Assembly (NCBI GenBank): GCA_910574865.1
Contig: CAJTDN010000007.1
Coordinates: forward strand, 248,001 to 312,000
DNA from: Lachnospiraceae bacterium
GTDB taxonomy: Bacteria > Bacillota > Clostridia > Lachnospirales > Lachnospiraceae
Length of the DNA: 64,000 nt
Direction of reading: 5' to 3'
Shown here: piece after piece, positions 54,339-63,112 of the stretch
Layout of the letters: each line of letters begins with the position of its first letter
Position numbering within the stretch: position 1 is the first letter of the stretch
The notes under the pieces: model-generated
What the model was told of the DNA's origin: nothing
The model's database searches: none
What the model saw: the letters and a program-made list of their open reading frames with translations, nothing else
Made by a program: the position numbers and the translations under genes

Positions 54339-56009
54339 CTATATTTGGAAACATCCGCCCCCGATAAACTCCCGAAGCAGGGAATTCATCGGCACGCATT
54401 CACTGCCAATCCCGACAAAATAGTCAAAGAACTTCAAAAGCCGTTTGGCCTCAGCGTACTCCGCGCTCTCCTTGTCCACGCCAAACAAAAGCGGCTCCAC
54501 GTACTGCTTCAACACCGCCAATTCGTAAGCCAGCGAGGAATTGAACATCTCGTCCGCCTCCTCCTGGTAGGGGAATATATTTTCCTCCTCGCCCCTGCGC
54601 ACCCGGTGCCACATGGCAATCGTGCCCTGGGCCGACGTGCCCCGGCTCCTCGCGTCCCGCACAATCCGCCGGATCAGCCGCCCGTCCGTGGACGGGATTC
54701 GATTGTGTTCGTCAATGTTTAACTGCGTCAGGGCGCTGATATAGATTTTGAACTTGTTCTCGTCACGCAAGTCCGCCGTCAGGCGGGGATTCAGGCAATG
54801 GATGCCCTCGATGACCAGCACGTCGTTCTCACCGAGCCGCTTGGGCGTATGGCTATACTCCCGCTTCCCGGTCTTGAAATTAAATATCGGCAAGTATATT
54901 TCCTCGCCATTTAACAATGCACGCATGTCCTTGTTGAACTCCTTGACGTCGACCGCCTCCAGGCACTCGAAATCATAGTTCCCGTCCTTGTCTCTCGGCG
55001 TCTTCTCCCTATCAACGTAAAAATTATCCACCGCGATCGGGTGCGGAATCATGCCGTTCACCCGCAACTGGATGGAAAGGCGGTGGCTGAACGTCGTCTT
55101 GCCCGATGAGGACGGCCCGGCAATCAGGATGAACTTCACGTCCTTTTCCCCGGCGATTTTTTTCGCGATCTCGGCGATTTTCCGTCCCTGGTAGGCCTCC
55201 TCGACCAACACGGCCTCCAACATGTTCTGCTTCGTCACCCGCTCGTTTAACGCCCCTACGGTGTCGATGCCCTGCATGTCCCCCCACTCGATGGTTTCCT
55301 TCAATACCCCGAACAATTTCTTCTGCGGTTCAAACGGCGGCACCGCCTCCGGCTCCTTAATCGTCGGCATCTGCAGGACGAACCCGTCCTCGAACAGGTG
55401 CAGGGAAAACCATTGCAAATAACCGGTGTCCGGCACCATGTAGCCATAATAATAATCCTCGAACTCGTTGATGCTGTAGATATTGACCTTGGACACCCGC
55501 CGGTAGCTGAACAGCCGCTCCTTGTCGTACATTTTGTGCTCGTGAAAACGCTTGACGGCCTCGTTCGTGTTCACGGAACGCTTCCTGATAGGAATCTGTT
55601 CCTCCACCAACTGCCGCATCCGCTTTTCCACGTTTCCAAGAAACTCCTCCGACACGCGCACGTCACCCTCTACCGTGCAGTACACGCCCTTGCTGACGGA
55701 AAAGTGAATCCGCACGCGTTCCACCTTGTCGTGGCCGCCCACGTCGTGCACCGCCTTGACCAGCAGAAAGCAAAGACTGCGCTTGTAGGTGTCATGCCCG
55801 ATTTTGTCCGCGACGGTGATAAATTCCAGTTGTCCGTCCTGCATAAGCGTCTTCGTAAGCTCCTGCAAACGGAAATTGTTGACGAACACCAGCACGATAC
55901 GGTGCCCGTACATATGCTGGAAATCCTCGGCGATTTCCTGGTATGTAGTTCCCTCCTTGTACGACTTTGTCACGTTCCCCACATGGACCTGGTAATAAAC
56001 ATCCGCCAT
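54339..56009 (-). CDS. TGS-domain uridine-kinase-like nucleoside kinase
   Basis: A 556-residue fusion. The first 60 residues resemble a TGS/ubiquitin-like domain, 70-260 resemble the threonyl/alanyl-tRNA-synthetase second additional domain region (FLLVKAVHDVGGHDKVERVRIHF), and the C-terminal half is a uridine kinase-type P-loop domain with GPSSSGKTTFSHRL near 285, PIAVDNFYVDRE and VIEGIHCLNP. The family occurs widely in Clostridia and Bacteroidetes as putative uridine kinases; no substrate is established for this form. The ATG at 56009 has AAAGGAGG seven bases upstream. nif3 and trmK lie just upstream. Confidence 0.85.
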   Translation of the reverse strand: MADVYYQVHVGNVTKSYKEGTTYQEIAEDFQHMYGHRIVLVFVNNFRLQELTKTLMQDGQLEFITVADKIGHDTYKRSLCFLLVKAVHDVGGHDKVERVRIHFSVSKGVYCTVEGDVRVSEEFLGNVEKRMRQLVEEQIPIRKRSVNTNEAVKRFHEHKMYDKERLFSYRRVSKVNIYSINEFEDYYYGYMVPDTGYLQWFSLHLFEDGFVLQMPTIKEPEAVPPFEPQKKLFGVLKETIEWGDMQGIDTVGALNERVTKQNMLEAVLVEEAYQGRKIAEIAKKIAGEKDVKFILIAGPSSSGKTTFSHRLSIQLRVNGMIPHPIAVDNFYVDREKTPRDKDGNYDFECLEAVDVKEFNKDMRALLNGEEIYLPIFNFKTGKREYSHTPKRLGENDVLVIEGIHCLNPRLTADLRDENKFKIYISALTQLNIDEHNRIPSTDGRLIRRIVRDARSRGTSAQGTIAMWHRVRRGEEENIFPYQEEADEMFNSSLAYELAVLKQYVEPLLFGVDKESAEYAEAKRLLKFFDYFVGIGSECVPMNSLLREFIGGGCFQI

Positions 56010-56108
56010 CTCAATGCCTCCTTTTCTCTTTTCGAACACTCTTTTCACGCCATTCCTCCTTTGGGTCAGCCAAAGTGGTGATTGGCCCGGGTGTAATAAC
56101 AATAACGT

Positions 56109-56894
56109 TCATAGCACCCGGCACGGAAACCCTACCGGCTCCGCCTTGATTTCCACGCCATCAAGACGTTCGCGGAGAAAGCGCTCCATATCCTCCAAAA
56201 ACATGTACTCCGTCCCATAGTGCCCGGCATCTATCACCGCCAATCCCCGCTCCCACGCGTCCACCCCGTCATGATGGCCAATGTCCCCGCCGACCAGCAC
56301 CTGCGCGCCTTTCTCAATCGCGGGGCGGATGGCGCTTTTCGCGGAACCCGGGGAAATGGCCAGCCTGCCCACGCGCAAGTCCAAGTTCCCATATACGTTA
56401 ACCGTCTCCAGCTTTAACTTATGCTTCACATACCCGCAACATTCGCGAAGCGTCATCTCCTTTGGCAGCGTGCCGACCCTGCCGATGCCCTCTTCCACGC
56501 CCCCTTCGCCCGACATCGTCACGTCAAGCGCCCGCGTGTCCAAAAGCCCCAAAACGTTCCCTGAAAGCCGCGCCATTCCCATCACGTCATAATTCGTGTG
56601 CATCGCGTAGTAAGAAATGTCGCCGCGTACCAGCCTGATAATCCTGCTGCCGATAAAATCCTCTTCCGTGACGCGCTTTAACGGCGAAAAAATCAGCGGG
56701 TGGTGCGAAACCAACATGTCCGCCCCCCACTTTGCGGCATGCTCAATCACCTGCGTGGTCGCGTCCAGCGCCAAATAGACACGTCTTATTTCTTTTTCCG
56801 CGCTTCCCGCCAAAAGCCCCACGTTGTCGAACGAAAGGGCCGCCGACGGCGGGTACGCCTTTTCGATGGTTTCCATGATTTCCTTACATTTCAT
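56109..56894 (-). CDS. Nif3-like dinuclear metal centre hexameric protein (YqfO type)
   Basis: A 261-residue Nif3 family protein, sometimes annotated GTP cyclohydrolase 1 type 2 homologue. FDNVGLLAG at about 22-30 is the N-terminal hallmark; the metal ligands are likely the histidines of LVSHHPLIF, HTNYD, and GGDIGHHDG with E in GTEYMFL. It is the short form without the inserted PII-like domain of B. subtilis YqfO. Function is unproven. It follows trmK by six bases; the trmK-nif3 pair is conserved in Firmicutes. Confidence 0.92.
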   Translation of the reverse strand: MKCKEIMETIEKAYPPSAALSFDNVGLLAGSAEKEIRRVYLALDATTQVIEHAAKWGADMLVSHHPLIFSPLKRVTEEDFIGSRIIRLVRGDISYYAMHTNYDVMGMARLSGNVLGLLDTRALDVTMSGEGGVEEGIGRVGTLPKEMTLRECCGYVKHKLKLETVNVYGNLDLRVGRLAISPGSAKSAIRPAIEKGAQVLVGGDIGHHDGVDAWERGLAVIDAGHYGTEYMFLEDMERFLRERLDGVEIKAEPVGFPCRVL

Positions 56895-56900
56895 AACATT

Positions 56901-57617
56901 TCAGTCCCTTCCGTCATAATACTCCAATCCCCGCCGAATATGCTCCATTTCCAGGCAAAGCCCCGCCCGCCTCTCTTCGACGCGCTCCCCGCCGCCCTTT
57001 GGCAGGCCGTCCATAATCTGCCTGGTAAGCCGCAAGTTTTTCTCCAGGAATTCCTTCAACACGGGATGCCTGTCCTCCAGCAACCGTTTCCCGAAACGAA
57101 GCTGCACCTCATCCCATTTCCCATCATCCTTTTGCGCTTTTCCCGGCGGCAGCACCCGCATCATCGGGTAGTATTTCCCGTCCTCTCGGACCATTTGCTC
57201 CTCGATAATCAAAAAGCCTTCCTCCAGAAGAAAGGCCCTCACTTTCGAAATTTCCGACTGCGGCTGCAAAACGCATGCTTCCAGGTCACGCGCGACTTCC
57301 ATGCGGCCTTTTAAAATCCGCGTCACCAAGGCGCCGCCCATGCCTGCCATGATTACCTGATCCGCTTCGCCCGGGGACAATTTCTCCAGTCCGTCGGACA
57401 ACCGGAGTTCGATTTTCCCCTCCAGGCCCGCCCCGCGCACATGGCACGCCGCCCGCCCAAGCGGCCCTTCATGGACGTCCATGGCGATGGCACGGGAAGC
57501 AATCCCGCGGCGCACCAGGTCAATCGGGACGTAGGCGTGGTCGGTGCCGATATCCGCGACGCACCCACATCGGTCCACCAGGGAAGCCACGGCCTGCAGC
57601 CTTTTAGAAAGTTCCAT
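56901..57617 (-). CDS. trmK: tRNA (adenine22-N1)-methyltransferase TrmK
   Basis: SAM-dependent m1A22 methylation of tRNA. In 238 residues the SAM motif is VADIGTDHAYVPIDLV with DIGTDHAY at 22-29, then AIAMDVHEGPLGRA and IMAGMGGALVTRIL. The C-terminal coiled-coil part (about 170-238) is Arg/Lys/Glu rich, as in TrmK of Bacillus. Its position downstream of rpoD (dnaG-rpoD-trmK-nif3) is the conserved macromolecular synthesis neighbourhood, though a terminator-like hairpin separates rpoD from it. Confidence 0.94.
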   Translation of the reverse strand: MELSKRLQAVASLVDRCGCVADIGTDHAYVPIDLVRRGIASRAIAMDVHEGPLGRAACHVRGAGLEGKIELRLSDGLEKLSPGEADQVIMAGMGGALVTRILKGRMEVARDLEACVLQPQSEISKVRAFLLEEGFLIIEEQMVREDGKYYPMMRVLPPGKAQKDDGKWDEVQLRFGKRLLEDRHPVLKEFLEKNLRLTRQIMDGLPKGGGERVEERRAGLCLEMEHIRRGLEYYDGRD

Positions 57618-57636
57618 TACTTACCCCCTCCCAACG

Positions 57637-57678
57637 AAAAGCCGACTGCTTCGTGCCATAAGCACTCCCGCAGTCGCC
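57637..57678 (-). terminator. Terminator-like hairpin after rpoD
   Basis: In minus-strand RNA GCGACTGC pairs with GCAGTCGG around a loop that contains a small TGC/GCA stem, followed by CTTTTCG. It stands about 27 bases past the rpoD stop and may be leaky, since trmK shows no promoter of its own. Confidence 0.6.
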
Positions 57679-57702
57679 ACTTCCATTCGCAATCCGGGAC
57701 AT

Positions 57703-58866
57703 TTAATCCAGGTAGTCCCGAAGCTTCCTGCTCCGGCTCGGGTGCCTTAATTTCCGCAACGCCTTCGCCTCAATCTGGCGGATGCGCTCCCTCGTGACGT
57801 CGAACTCCTTGCCGACTTCCTCAAGCGTGCGCGCGCGCCCGTCGTTCATGCCGAAGCGCAGGCGCAACACCTTCTGCTCCCTCTCCGTCAAGGTGCTGAG
57901 CACCTCGTCAAGCTGCTCCTTCAAAAGCGTCTGGGCGGCGGCCTCCGCCGGTACCGGCACGTTATCGTCCTGGATGAAATCCCCCAAGTGGCTGTCCTCC
58001 TCCTCGCCAATCGGTGTTTCCAAGGAGACCGGCTCCTGCGAAATCTTCAAGATTTCCCGCACGCGCTCCACGGGCATGTCCAACTCTTCCGCAATCTCCT
58101 CCGGAGTGGGTTCACGCCCCAGTTCCTGCAACAGCTGCCTTGACACACGGATTAATTTGTTGATGGTCTCCACCATGTGCACGGGAATTCGAATGGTCCT
58201 CGCCTGGTCGGCAATCGCCCTGGTAATCGCCTGGCGAATCCACCAGGTCGCGTAGGTGCTGAACTTATAACCCTTGTGGTAGTCAAACTTTTCAACGGCC
58301 TTGATAAGGCCCAGGTTCCCCTCTTGGATCAGGTCGAGGAAGAGCATGCCGCGGCCGACGTAACGCTTGGCGATGCTGACCACCAGGCGCAGGTTGGCTT
58401 CCGCCAGTTCCTTCTTGGCGTCCTCGTCCCCGTCCTCCATCCTCTGCGCCAGCTCGATTTCCCGATCCGCGCTCAAAAGGGGCACTTTGCCAATCTCCTT
58501 CAAATACATGCGCACCGGGTCTTCCAGACTCACGCCCTCCGGAACGGAAAGATCGATGTTTTCCACGTCAACCTCTTCCTCCTCCGCAAGGATGGCCGCG
58601 TCTATATCCATGTCGATGGCATCAAGGTCAAGCCCCAGATCCAATTCCAAATCCACGTCCGTCTCTTGTCCCGGACTTATCCGCAGCACGTCCACGTTAT
58701 TGCTTTCCAGATAGTCAAAGACATGCTCCATCTGCTCCGGAGACAATTCCATGTCGTGAAAGAAGTCGTTAATCTCCTGCAGCTCGAGTATGCCCTTCTT
58801 TTTTTTGCTCAGTTTGACCAGTTCTTTCAAGCGCTCCATAAATTTCTGTGTGCTATTTTCTTCCAT
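57703..58866 (-). CDS. rpoD: RNA polymerase primary sigma factor RpoD/SigA
   Basis: The 387-residue housekeeping sigma factor. Region 1.2 is [17 protein letters not shown] (about 116-132); region 2 has [32 protein letters not shown] and the -10-reading [15 protein letters not shown]; region 3 follows; region 4 has [23 protein letters not shown] for -35 recognition, ending [10 protein letters not shown]. Residues 68-106 are an extremely acidic Asp/Leu/Glu run in the region 1.1 area. The ATG at 58866 has GGAAGG five bases upstream. dnaG lies 108 bases upstream. Confidence 0.97.
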   Translation of the reverse strand: MEENSTQKFMERLKELVKLSKKKKGILELQEINDFFHDMELSPEQMEHVFDYLESNNVDVLRISPGQETDVDLELDLGLDLDAIDMDIDAAILAEEEEVDVENIDLSVPEGVSLEDPVRMYLKEIGKVPLLSADREIELAQRMEDGDEDAKKELAEANLRLVVSIAKRYVGRGMLFLDLIQEGNLGLIKAVEKFDYHKGYKFSTYATWWIRQAITRAIADQARTIRIPVHMVETINKLIRVSRQLLQELGREPTPEEIAEELDMPVERVREILKISQEPVSLETPIGEEEDSHLGDFIQDDNVPVPAEAAAQTLLKEQLDEVLSTLTEREQKVLRLRFGMNDGRARTLEEVGKEFDVTRERIRQIEAKALRKLRHPSRSRKLRDYLD

Positions 58867-58925
58867 GTGTCCTTCCTTCCCATGTCGGCTGCGCAAGCAG
58901 ACATCTTGTATTATTTTATCCTTTT

Positions 58926-59025
58926 TGCGAAAGAAATATGCAGTTCCTTCCTTTCCGGAAGCTTCCTATCCCTTTTAATCAAAAGAAATATGCAGTTTCT
59001 CAATCTCCGGGAGGTTCCTCTTTTC
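58926..59025. repeat. Diverged tandem duplicate of the dnaG 3' end
   Basis: AAAGAAATATGCAGTT occurs at about 58930 and again at about 58982, and similarity extends over roughly 45 bases in each copy. The copy past the dnaG stop would encode [17 protein letters not shown] in the duplicated frame, against NLPEIEKLHISFD at the true C-terminus. So the last codons of dnaG have been duplicated downstream of its stop. Confidence 0.6.
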
Positions 59026-60750
59026 ATTCGTAAGCCTTTGCAGGCCGGCCATGTCCGTCGGGTGCAGCCCCTTCAACCGAACGTCAATGCTGTTTTCTTT
59101 CACCCGCCAAATGGTTTCCTTCAAGGCGCGTTCCTTCTCCTGCCCGGTCGTCAGCTCGCGGATCCTCGTATGAAACAAGGACGCGACTTCCCTGTGCTCC
59201 CCTTCCTCTTGAAAATGGTTCAATATCCGGGCCGGATTCAGGTTTCCATCCTCATACTGCCCGTAAAGCATCCGGGCGACCGCCTCATACAAGCTTTCCG
59301 TAAAATCCTCCGGCGTGACGATTCCACGAACCAGTTGGAACACGCGCGCGTCGTCAATCATCCATGTCAGGAGAACCTTTTGCGCGGTCTTCCTCCCGTC
59401 TTCTTTTTCTTCCTTCTTTCCCCCGGCAACCTTGGGCCGGCTCACCGGCTTCGCCATTCCCGTCCTGACGGCCTCCTTGGTAACGAGCTTTTGCAGGCTT
59501 TGTGCGCTTACCTGGTACGCTTTCGCAACCGCCTCTATGTAATTGTCACGCTCCAGTTCATCCTCGAAACGCGTAAGCCTCCTGGCCGCCTCCTGGAAGA
59601 ACGCCGTCTTGCCCTCCGGCGAATCCATCTGGTAATCCTTCTCAAGAACTTCCAGCCCGAACATGAACCCGTTGCGTGCGCCGCCTATCCGCTTTTCGAA
59701 CTCCCCGGCCCCCAGGTTTTTGATGAACTCGTCCGGATCCTTGTAAGGCTCCATGCGAATCACCTTGGCCGAAATCCCCGCCTCCTTCAAAATCGGGGTT
59801 GCCCGGAGCGCGGCCTTCGTGCCGGCTTCGTCGCTGTCATATACCAGGTACACTTCCTGCACGTAGCGCTTGATCAGGGAAGCATGTCCCGCCGTGAAGG
59901 CGGTTCCAAGTGACGCGACCGCGTTGGTGAAACCGGCCTGGTGCATGGAAATCACGTCCATGTAACCCTCGCACAGCAAAAAGTACGGCTTTCGCGAACT
60001 CCTTGCCCTATGTAGCCCGTAAAGGTTGCGGCTCTTGTCAAAAATCAGGGTTTCCGGCGAATTCAGGTACTTCGGCTTCGCGTCCCCCATCACCCGGCCA
60101 CCGAACCCGATTACCCGGCTGTTCGCGTCCATGATGGGAAACATGACCCGGTTCCAGAACTTGTCATACGCGCCATGCTTCTCATCCGTGCTGATAAGCC
60201 CGGCCTGCCGTATCATGTCCTCCTTGTAGCCCTTCCCCCGCAGGTAACGGTACAAGTCGTCACTGTACTTGTTGGAATACCCGAGCCCGAAGGCCTTGAT
60301 CGTCTCCTCCGACAGCCCCCGCCCTTTCAAATAATCATAAGCAGTCCGTCCCGGCGGGGACTTCAGCTGCACGTAAAAATACTGTGCCGCCGCCTTGTTA
60401 ATCTCCAACAACGTCGATTTCAGGCTTGCTTTTTCCCTCGCCTCTTTCGAATACTCCATCTTGGGAAGTTCGACCCCCGCGCGCCGCGCGAGCTCCTGAA
60501 CGGCCTCCTGGAACGTGTAATTCTCATACTCCATCAAGAACGTGATGACGTTGCCCCCCGCGCCGCATCCGAAGCAATAGTACATCTGCTTCGTGCGGCT
60601 AACGGAAAAGGAAGGGGATTTTTCATTATGGAAAGGGCAAAGCCCGAAATGGGAGCTTCCTTTTTTCTGCAGGCGCACGTACCCCGAGATGACGTCCACG
60701 ATATCGTTTTTTGCCCTGATTTCTTCAATCAGCTCGTCTGGATAATACAT
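58975..60750 (-). CDS. dnaG: DNA primase DnaG
   Basis: Synthesises RNA primers for replication. The 591 residues have the CHC2 zinc finger with C38, H41, C59 and C62, the RNA-polymerase core with TOPRIM acidic residues in LLCEGYMDV (about 263) and VYDSDEAGTKA, and a C-terminal helicase-binding region. AGGGGGTG four bases before the ATG supports the start. Pairing with rpoD is the classical macromolecular synthesis operon; rpsU is not at its usual place. The final 13 residues have a decayed duplicate after the stop codon. Confidence 0.97.
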   Translation of the reverse strand: MYYPDELIEEIRAKNDIVDVISGYVRLQKKGSSHFGLCPFHNEKSPSFSVSRTKQMYYCFGCGAGGNVITFLMEYENYTFQEAVQELARRAGVELPKMEYSKEAREKASLKSTLLEINKAAAQYFYVQLKSPPGRTAYDYLKGRGLSEETIKAFGLGYSNKYSDDLYRYLRGKGYKEDMIRQAGLISTDEKHGAYDKFWNRVMFPIMDANSRVIGFGGRVMGDAKPKYLNSPETLIFDKSRNLYGLHRARSSRKPYFLLCEGYMDVISMHQAGFTNAVASLGTAFTAGHASLIKRYVQEVYLVYDSDEAGTKAALRATPILKEAGISAKVIRMEPYKDPDEFIKNLGAGEFEKRIGGARNGFMFGLEVLEKDYQMDSPEGKTAFFQEAARRLTRFEDELERDNYIEAVAKAYQVSAQSLQKLVTKEAVRTGMAKPVSRPKVAGGKKEEKEDGRKTAQKVLLTWMIDDARVFQLVRGIVTPEDFTESLYEAVARMLYGQYEDGNLNPARILNHFQEEGEHREVASLFHTRIRELTTGQEKERALKETIWRVKENSIDVRLKGLHPTDMAGLQRLTNEKRNLPEIEKLHISFD

Positions 60751-60870
60751 GAAGCACCCCCTGTTTTGGCTTCTTAGTATTTATATTCGACAAAACTTTA
60801 TGATTTCCTTCCTATATTCTAAATTTTTTTCATTTTCCCGGCCGCGCCCTTTCCTTATCATAAAACTTTT

Positions 60871-62343
60871 TCAATTTTTCAGCCGTTTTTCTATCGCGTC
60901 GATCACCGACCGGAGTACCTTGAGCCTGGCGTGGTACTTGTCGTTGCCTTCCACGACGATCCATGGGGCGCGCTCCGTGGACGTTTGGTCAAGCATCTCG
61001 CAGACCGCGCCCTCATACTGTTCCCATTTCTCCCGGTTCCGCCAATCCTCGTCCGTGATTTTCCACCGCTTCTGCGGGTTCTCCATGCGTTCCCGGAACC
61101 GTTTTTCCTGCTCGTCCTTGTCAATGTGCATCCAAAACTTGAGGACGATTGCCCCGTGGTCGGCAAGTTCCCCCTCCATTTCACGAATTTCCCTATACGC
61201 CCGCTGCCATTCCTCCTTCGTGCAGAATCCTTCAATCCGTTCCACCATCACGCGCCCGTACCACGTACGGTCAAAGATGGCAATGTGCCCGTCCTTGGGC
61301 ATCGCGTTCCAGAACCGCCACAGATAATGGTGTGATTTTTCCAACGTGCTCGGCGAAGCCACCGGGATTACCGTGAACCCGCGCGGATCCATCCTTTCCG
61401 TCAAACGCTTGATGGCCCCTCCCTTTCCGCCCGCGTCCCAGCCCTCGAAACCAATCACGAGCGGAATCCGCCTGCGGTACAATTCCCCGTGCAAAAGCTC
61501 CATTTTTTTCTGCAGGGCCTTTAATTCCCTCTTGTATTCCTTTTTCGGGCAGGCCAGCGCCAAGTCCACGTCCGCAAGGACGTCCTTTCCATATTTCGAC
61601 TCCCCGGCCCACACGTCCCCGCACCGCCTCCCGGCATCCGACACGGCCTCTTCCAAAGCCACGACGACCCGCTCGTAAATCTTCACCGTGGCATACCGCT
61701 TGTCCATCGCCTCCACGAGCGTCCAGGGGGCATAAGTATCATCGGTTTTCGAAATCATTTCCTCCATCATGCGGCGGTAAGTATCATAGTGCGCGTTTCG
61801 TTCCTCGTCCCCCTTGTCCACACGCCACGCGGTCTCCTTGTTCTCCTTCAGCTTTCGGAAACGCTTCTTCTGTTCCTTCCTATCTATGACGAGCAACAAT
61901 TTTATGATAACCGTCCCGTCATCCGCGAGCTGCCGCTCAAAGGTACGAATCGCCTCGTACTGCTTGGAAAGCCGCGACTTCTTCGTGTTTTTCCCGAAAC
62001 GGTCAACCAGCACCTTCCTGTACCAGCTCCCGTCATAAATGGCAATCCTCCCGGCGGCCGGCGTCTTCGTCCAAAACCGCCACAAAAAGGGATGCATCTT
62101 TTCTTCTTCCGTTTCCTCCCCGATGGTGTGGACGGAAAAGCCACGCGGATCCAGGCTTTGGATCAACCGCCCGATGTAAAACCCCTTCCCGGCCGCGTCA
62201 AAGCCCTCGAACGCGATCATGACGGGGATTTCCAGTTCCCTGCACCTCCTCTGCAGCTCACCCAGGCGGGACGCGAGCGGCGCCATTTTCAACTTGAACT
62301 CTTCCTTCGACATCTGTTTCGTCAAATCCATTTTCTCAAACAT
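60871..62343 (-). CDS. pap: Polyphosphate:AMP phosphotransferase (two-domain PPK2)
   Basis: Makes ADP from AMP with polyphosphate as donor. The 490 residues contain two PPK2 domains. The first has Walker A GFDAAGKG at 47-54 but YDGSWY at 103-108 in place of the usual FDRSWY; the second has GWDAGGKG at 301-308 and intact FDRTWYGR at 367-374. As in the Pseudomonas two-domain enzyme, only the second half is expected to be catalytic. An ACAACG/CGTTGT hairpin abuts the Shine-Dalgarno sequence (62358-62373). No ppk1 or ppx gene is near. Confidence 0.93.
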   Translation of the reverse strand: MFEKMDLTKQMSKEEFKLKMAPLASRLGELQRRCRELEIPVMIAFEGFDAAGKGFYIGRLIQSLDPRGFSVHTIGEETEEEKMHPFLWRFWTKTPAAGRIAIYDGSWYRKVLVDRFGKNTKKSRLSKQYEAIRTFERQLADDGTVIIKLLLVIDRKEQKKRFRKLKENKETAWRVDKGDEERNAHYDTYRRMMEEMISKTDDTYAPWTLVEAMDKRYATVKIYERVVVALEEAVSDAGRRCGDVWAGESKYGKDVLADVDLALACPKKEYKRELKALQKKMELLHGELYRRRIPLVIGFEGWDAGGKGGAIKRLTERMDPRGFTVIPVASPSTLEKSHHYLWRFWNAMPKDGHIAIFDRTWYGRVMVERIEGFCTKEEWQRAYREIREMEGELADHGAIVLKFWMHIDKDEQEKRFRERMENPQKRWKITDEDWRNREKWEQYEGAVCEMLDQTSTERAPWIVVEGNDKYHARLKVLRSVIDAIEKRLKN

Positions 62344-62357
62344 GTCTCTTCCTCCTT

Positions 62358-62392
62358 ACAACGAGCACGTTGTTTCCTTTTAAACAAGTATA
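62358..62392 (-). promoter_or_regulatory. pap promoter (extended -10) and leader hairpin
   Basis: Minus-strand TATACT (62387-62392) preceded by TGG is an extended -10; no good -35 box is at the right distance. In the short leader ACAACG-tgct-CGTTGT (62358-62373) forms a 6-bp stem ending directly at AAGGAGG (62351-62357), which could modulate ribosome access. Confidence 0.45.
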
Positions 62393-62439
62393 CCACAAAA
62401 CCACGGCAATGATTCTAAAAATTTTATTGGTTCTTGGGA

Positions 62440-62467
62440 GAACAAAGAGTCCGGCTTGCCGGACTCT
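62440..62467 (-). terminator. Terminator upstream of pap
   Basis: AGAGTCCGGC and GCCGGACTCT form a perfect ten-base stem with a two-base centre, followed on the minus strand by TTGTTC. It would stop read-through from the XRE gene at 62582-62932 into pap. Between it and that gene (62468-62570) are further small hairpins such as TCATAAGGA/TCCTATGA. Confidence 0.65.
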
Positions 62468-62570
62468 CGCGCCGGAGCGCGGCTGCGTCAGCAGCCATTT
62501 TCCATAGGCGCGAAGTGCGCATCCCCCGGAGGGTTTTTGTCATAAGGATCGAAGTTTCCTATGACATGAA

Positions 62571-62598
62571 AAAAGAACCTCCTATCGGGGGGTTCTTT
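62571..62598 (-). terminator. Terminator overlapping the XRE gene stop
   Basis: In minus-strand RNA AAGAACC(C)CC pairs with (A)GGAGGTTCTT around CGAT and is followed by TTTTTTC. The stop codon at 62582-62584 lies inside the hairpin. Confidence 0.75.
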
Positions 62599-62932
62599 CC
62601 GCCTTCCTCGCCAGTTCCTGCGCCAGGCGCATAAGCAGCTCCTGCTGCGCCTTGTCCAGGCGTCCATACAACTGGCACAATTCATAATTTTTCTCCATCA
62701 TCTGGTTAAATTCAATCACGTATTCACTCGTCTTCCGAAAATCCGACTGGTATAAAATATAATCCACCGACACGCCGAAGTATTTCGCCAAGTCCACCAA
62801 TGTGTCGGCAGGAAGGGAATTCTCCTCTTTTTCAATGCGGCTGATCGTCTGCTGGGACACGTTAATCTTCGCGGCAAGCTCTTCCTGCTTCAATTTATGT
62901 TCTTTTCGGAGTTCTCTCACTCGGTTCTGCAC
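62582..62932 (-). CDS. XRE-family helix-turn-helix regulator
   Basis: A 116-residue protein: HTH at about 5-60 (KLKQEELAAKINVSQQTISRIE, then LVDLAKYFGVSVDYIL) and a helical C-terminal tail (MMEKNYELCQLYGRLDKAQQELLMRLAQ) probably for dimerisation. Starts with GTG at 62932, GAGGTGA six bases upstream. Divergent from another XRE gene, with a palindrome between them. Targets unknown; simple SinR- or immunity-repressor-like proteins look the same. Confidence 0.88.
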   Translation of the reverse strand: MQNRVRELRKEHKLKQEELAAKINVSQQTISRIEKEENSLPADTLVDLAKYFGVSVDYILYQSDFRKTSEYVIEFNQMMEKNYELCQLYGRLDKAQQELLMRLAQELARKAERTPR

Positions 62933-63005
62933 AAACGGTCACCTCGCAAACAATTCTTCCTATTATTTTATTAGAATATCGCTATTTGTGCTATCCAACT
63001 ATCAG

Positions 63006-63017
63006 GTATGGCCATAC
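63006..63017. promoter_or_regulatory. Palindrome between two divergent XRE genes
   Basis: GTATGGCCATAC is a perfect 12-base palindrome about 75 bases from one start codon and 95 from the other, a reasonable operator for one or both regulators. No convincing promoter hexamers could be assigned in this 180-bp gap. Confidence 0.4.
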
Positions 63018-63112
63018 TCGTTTTTCAGGTATATGCTTCATTATGCGAATAGGAAGTGTTTTTTATACATTTACGAATGATAGAATGGATGAATGGACGG
63101 AGGTGACTTTTC

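Noticed and set aside
58177-59913. 578-codon open frame on the plus strand
   Set aside because: It runs antisense through rpoD and dnaG, both beyond doubt, and shows no recognisable domain; long antisense frames are common in this GC-rich DNA.
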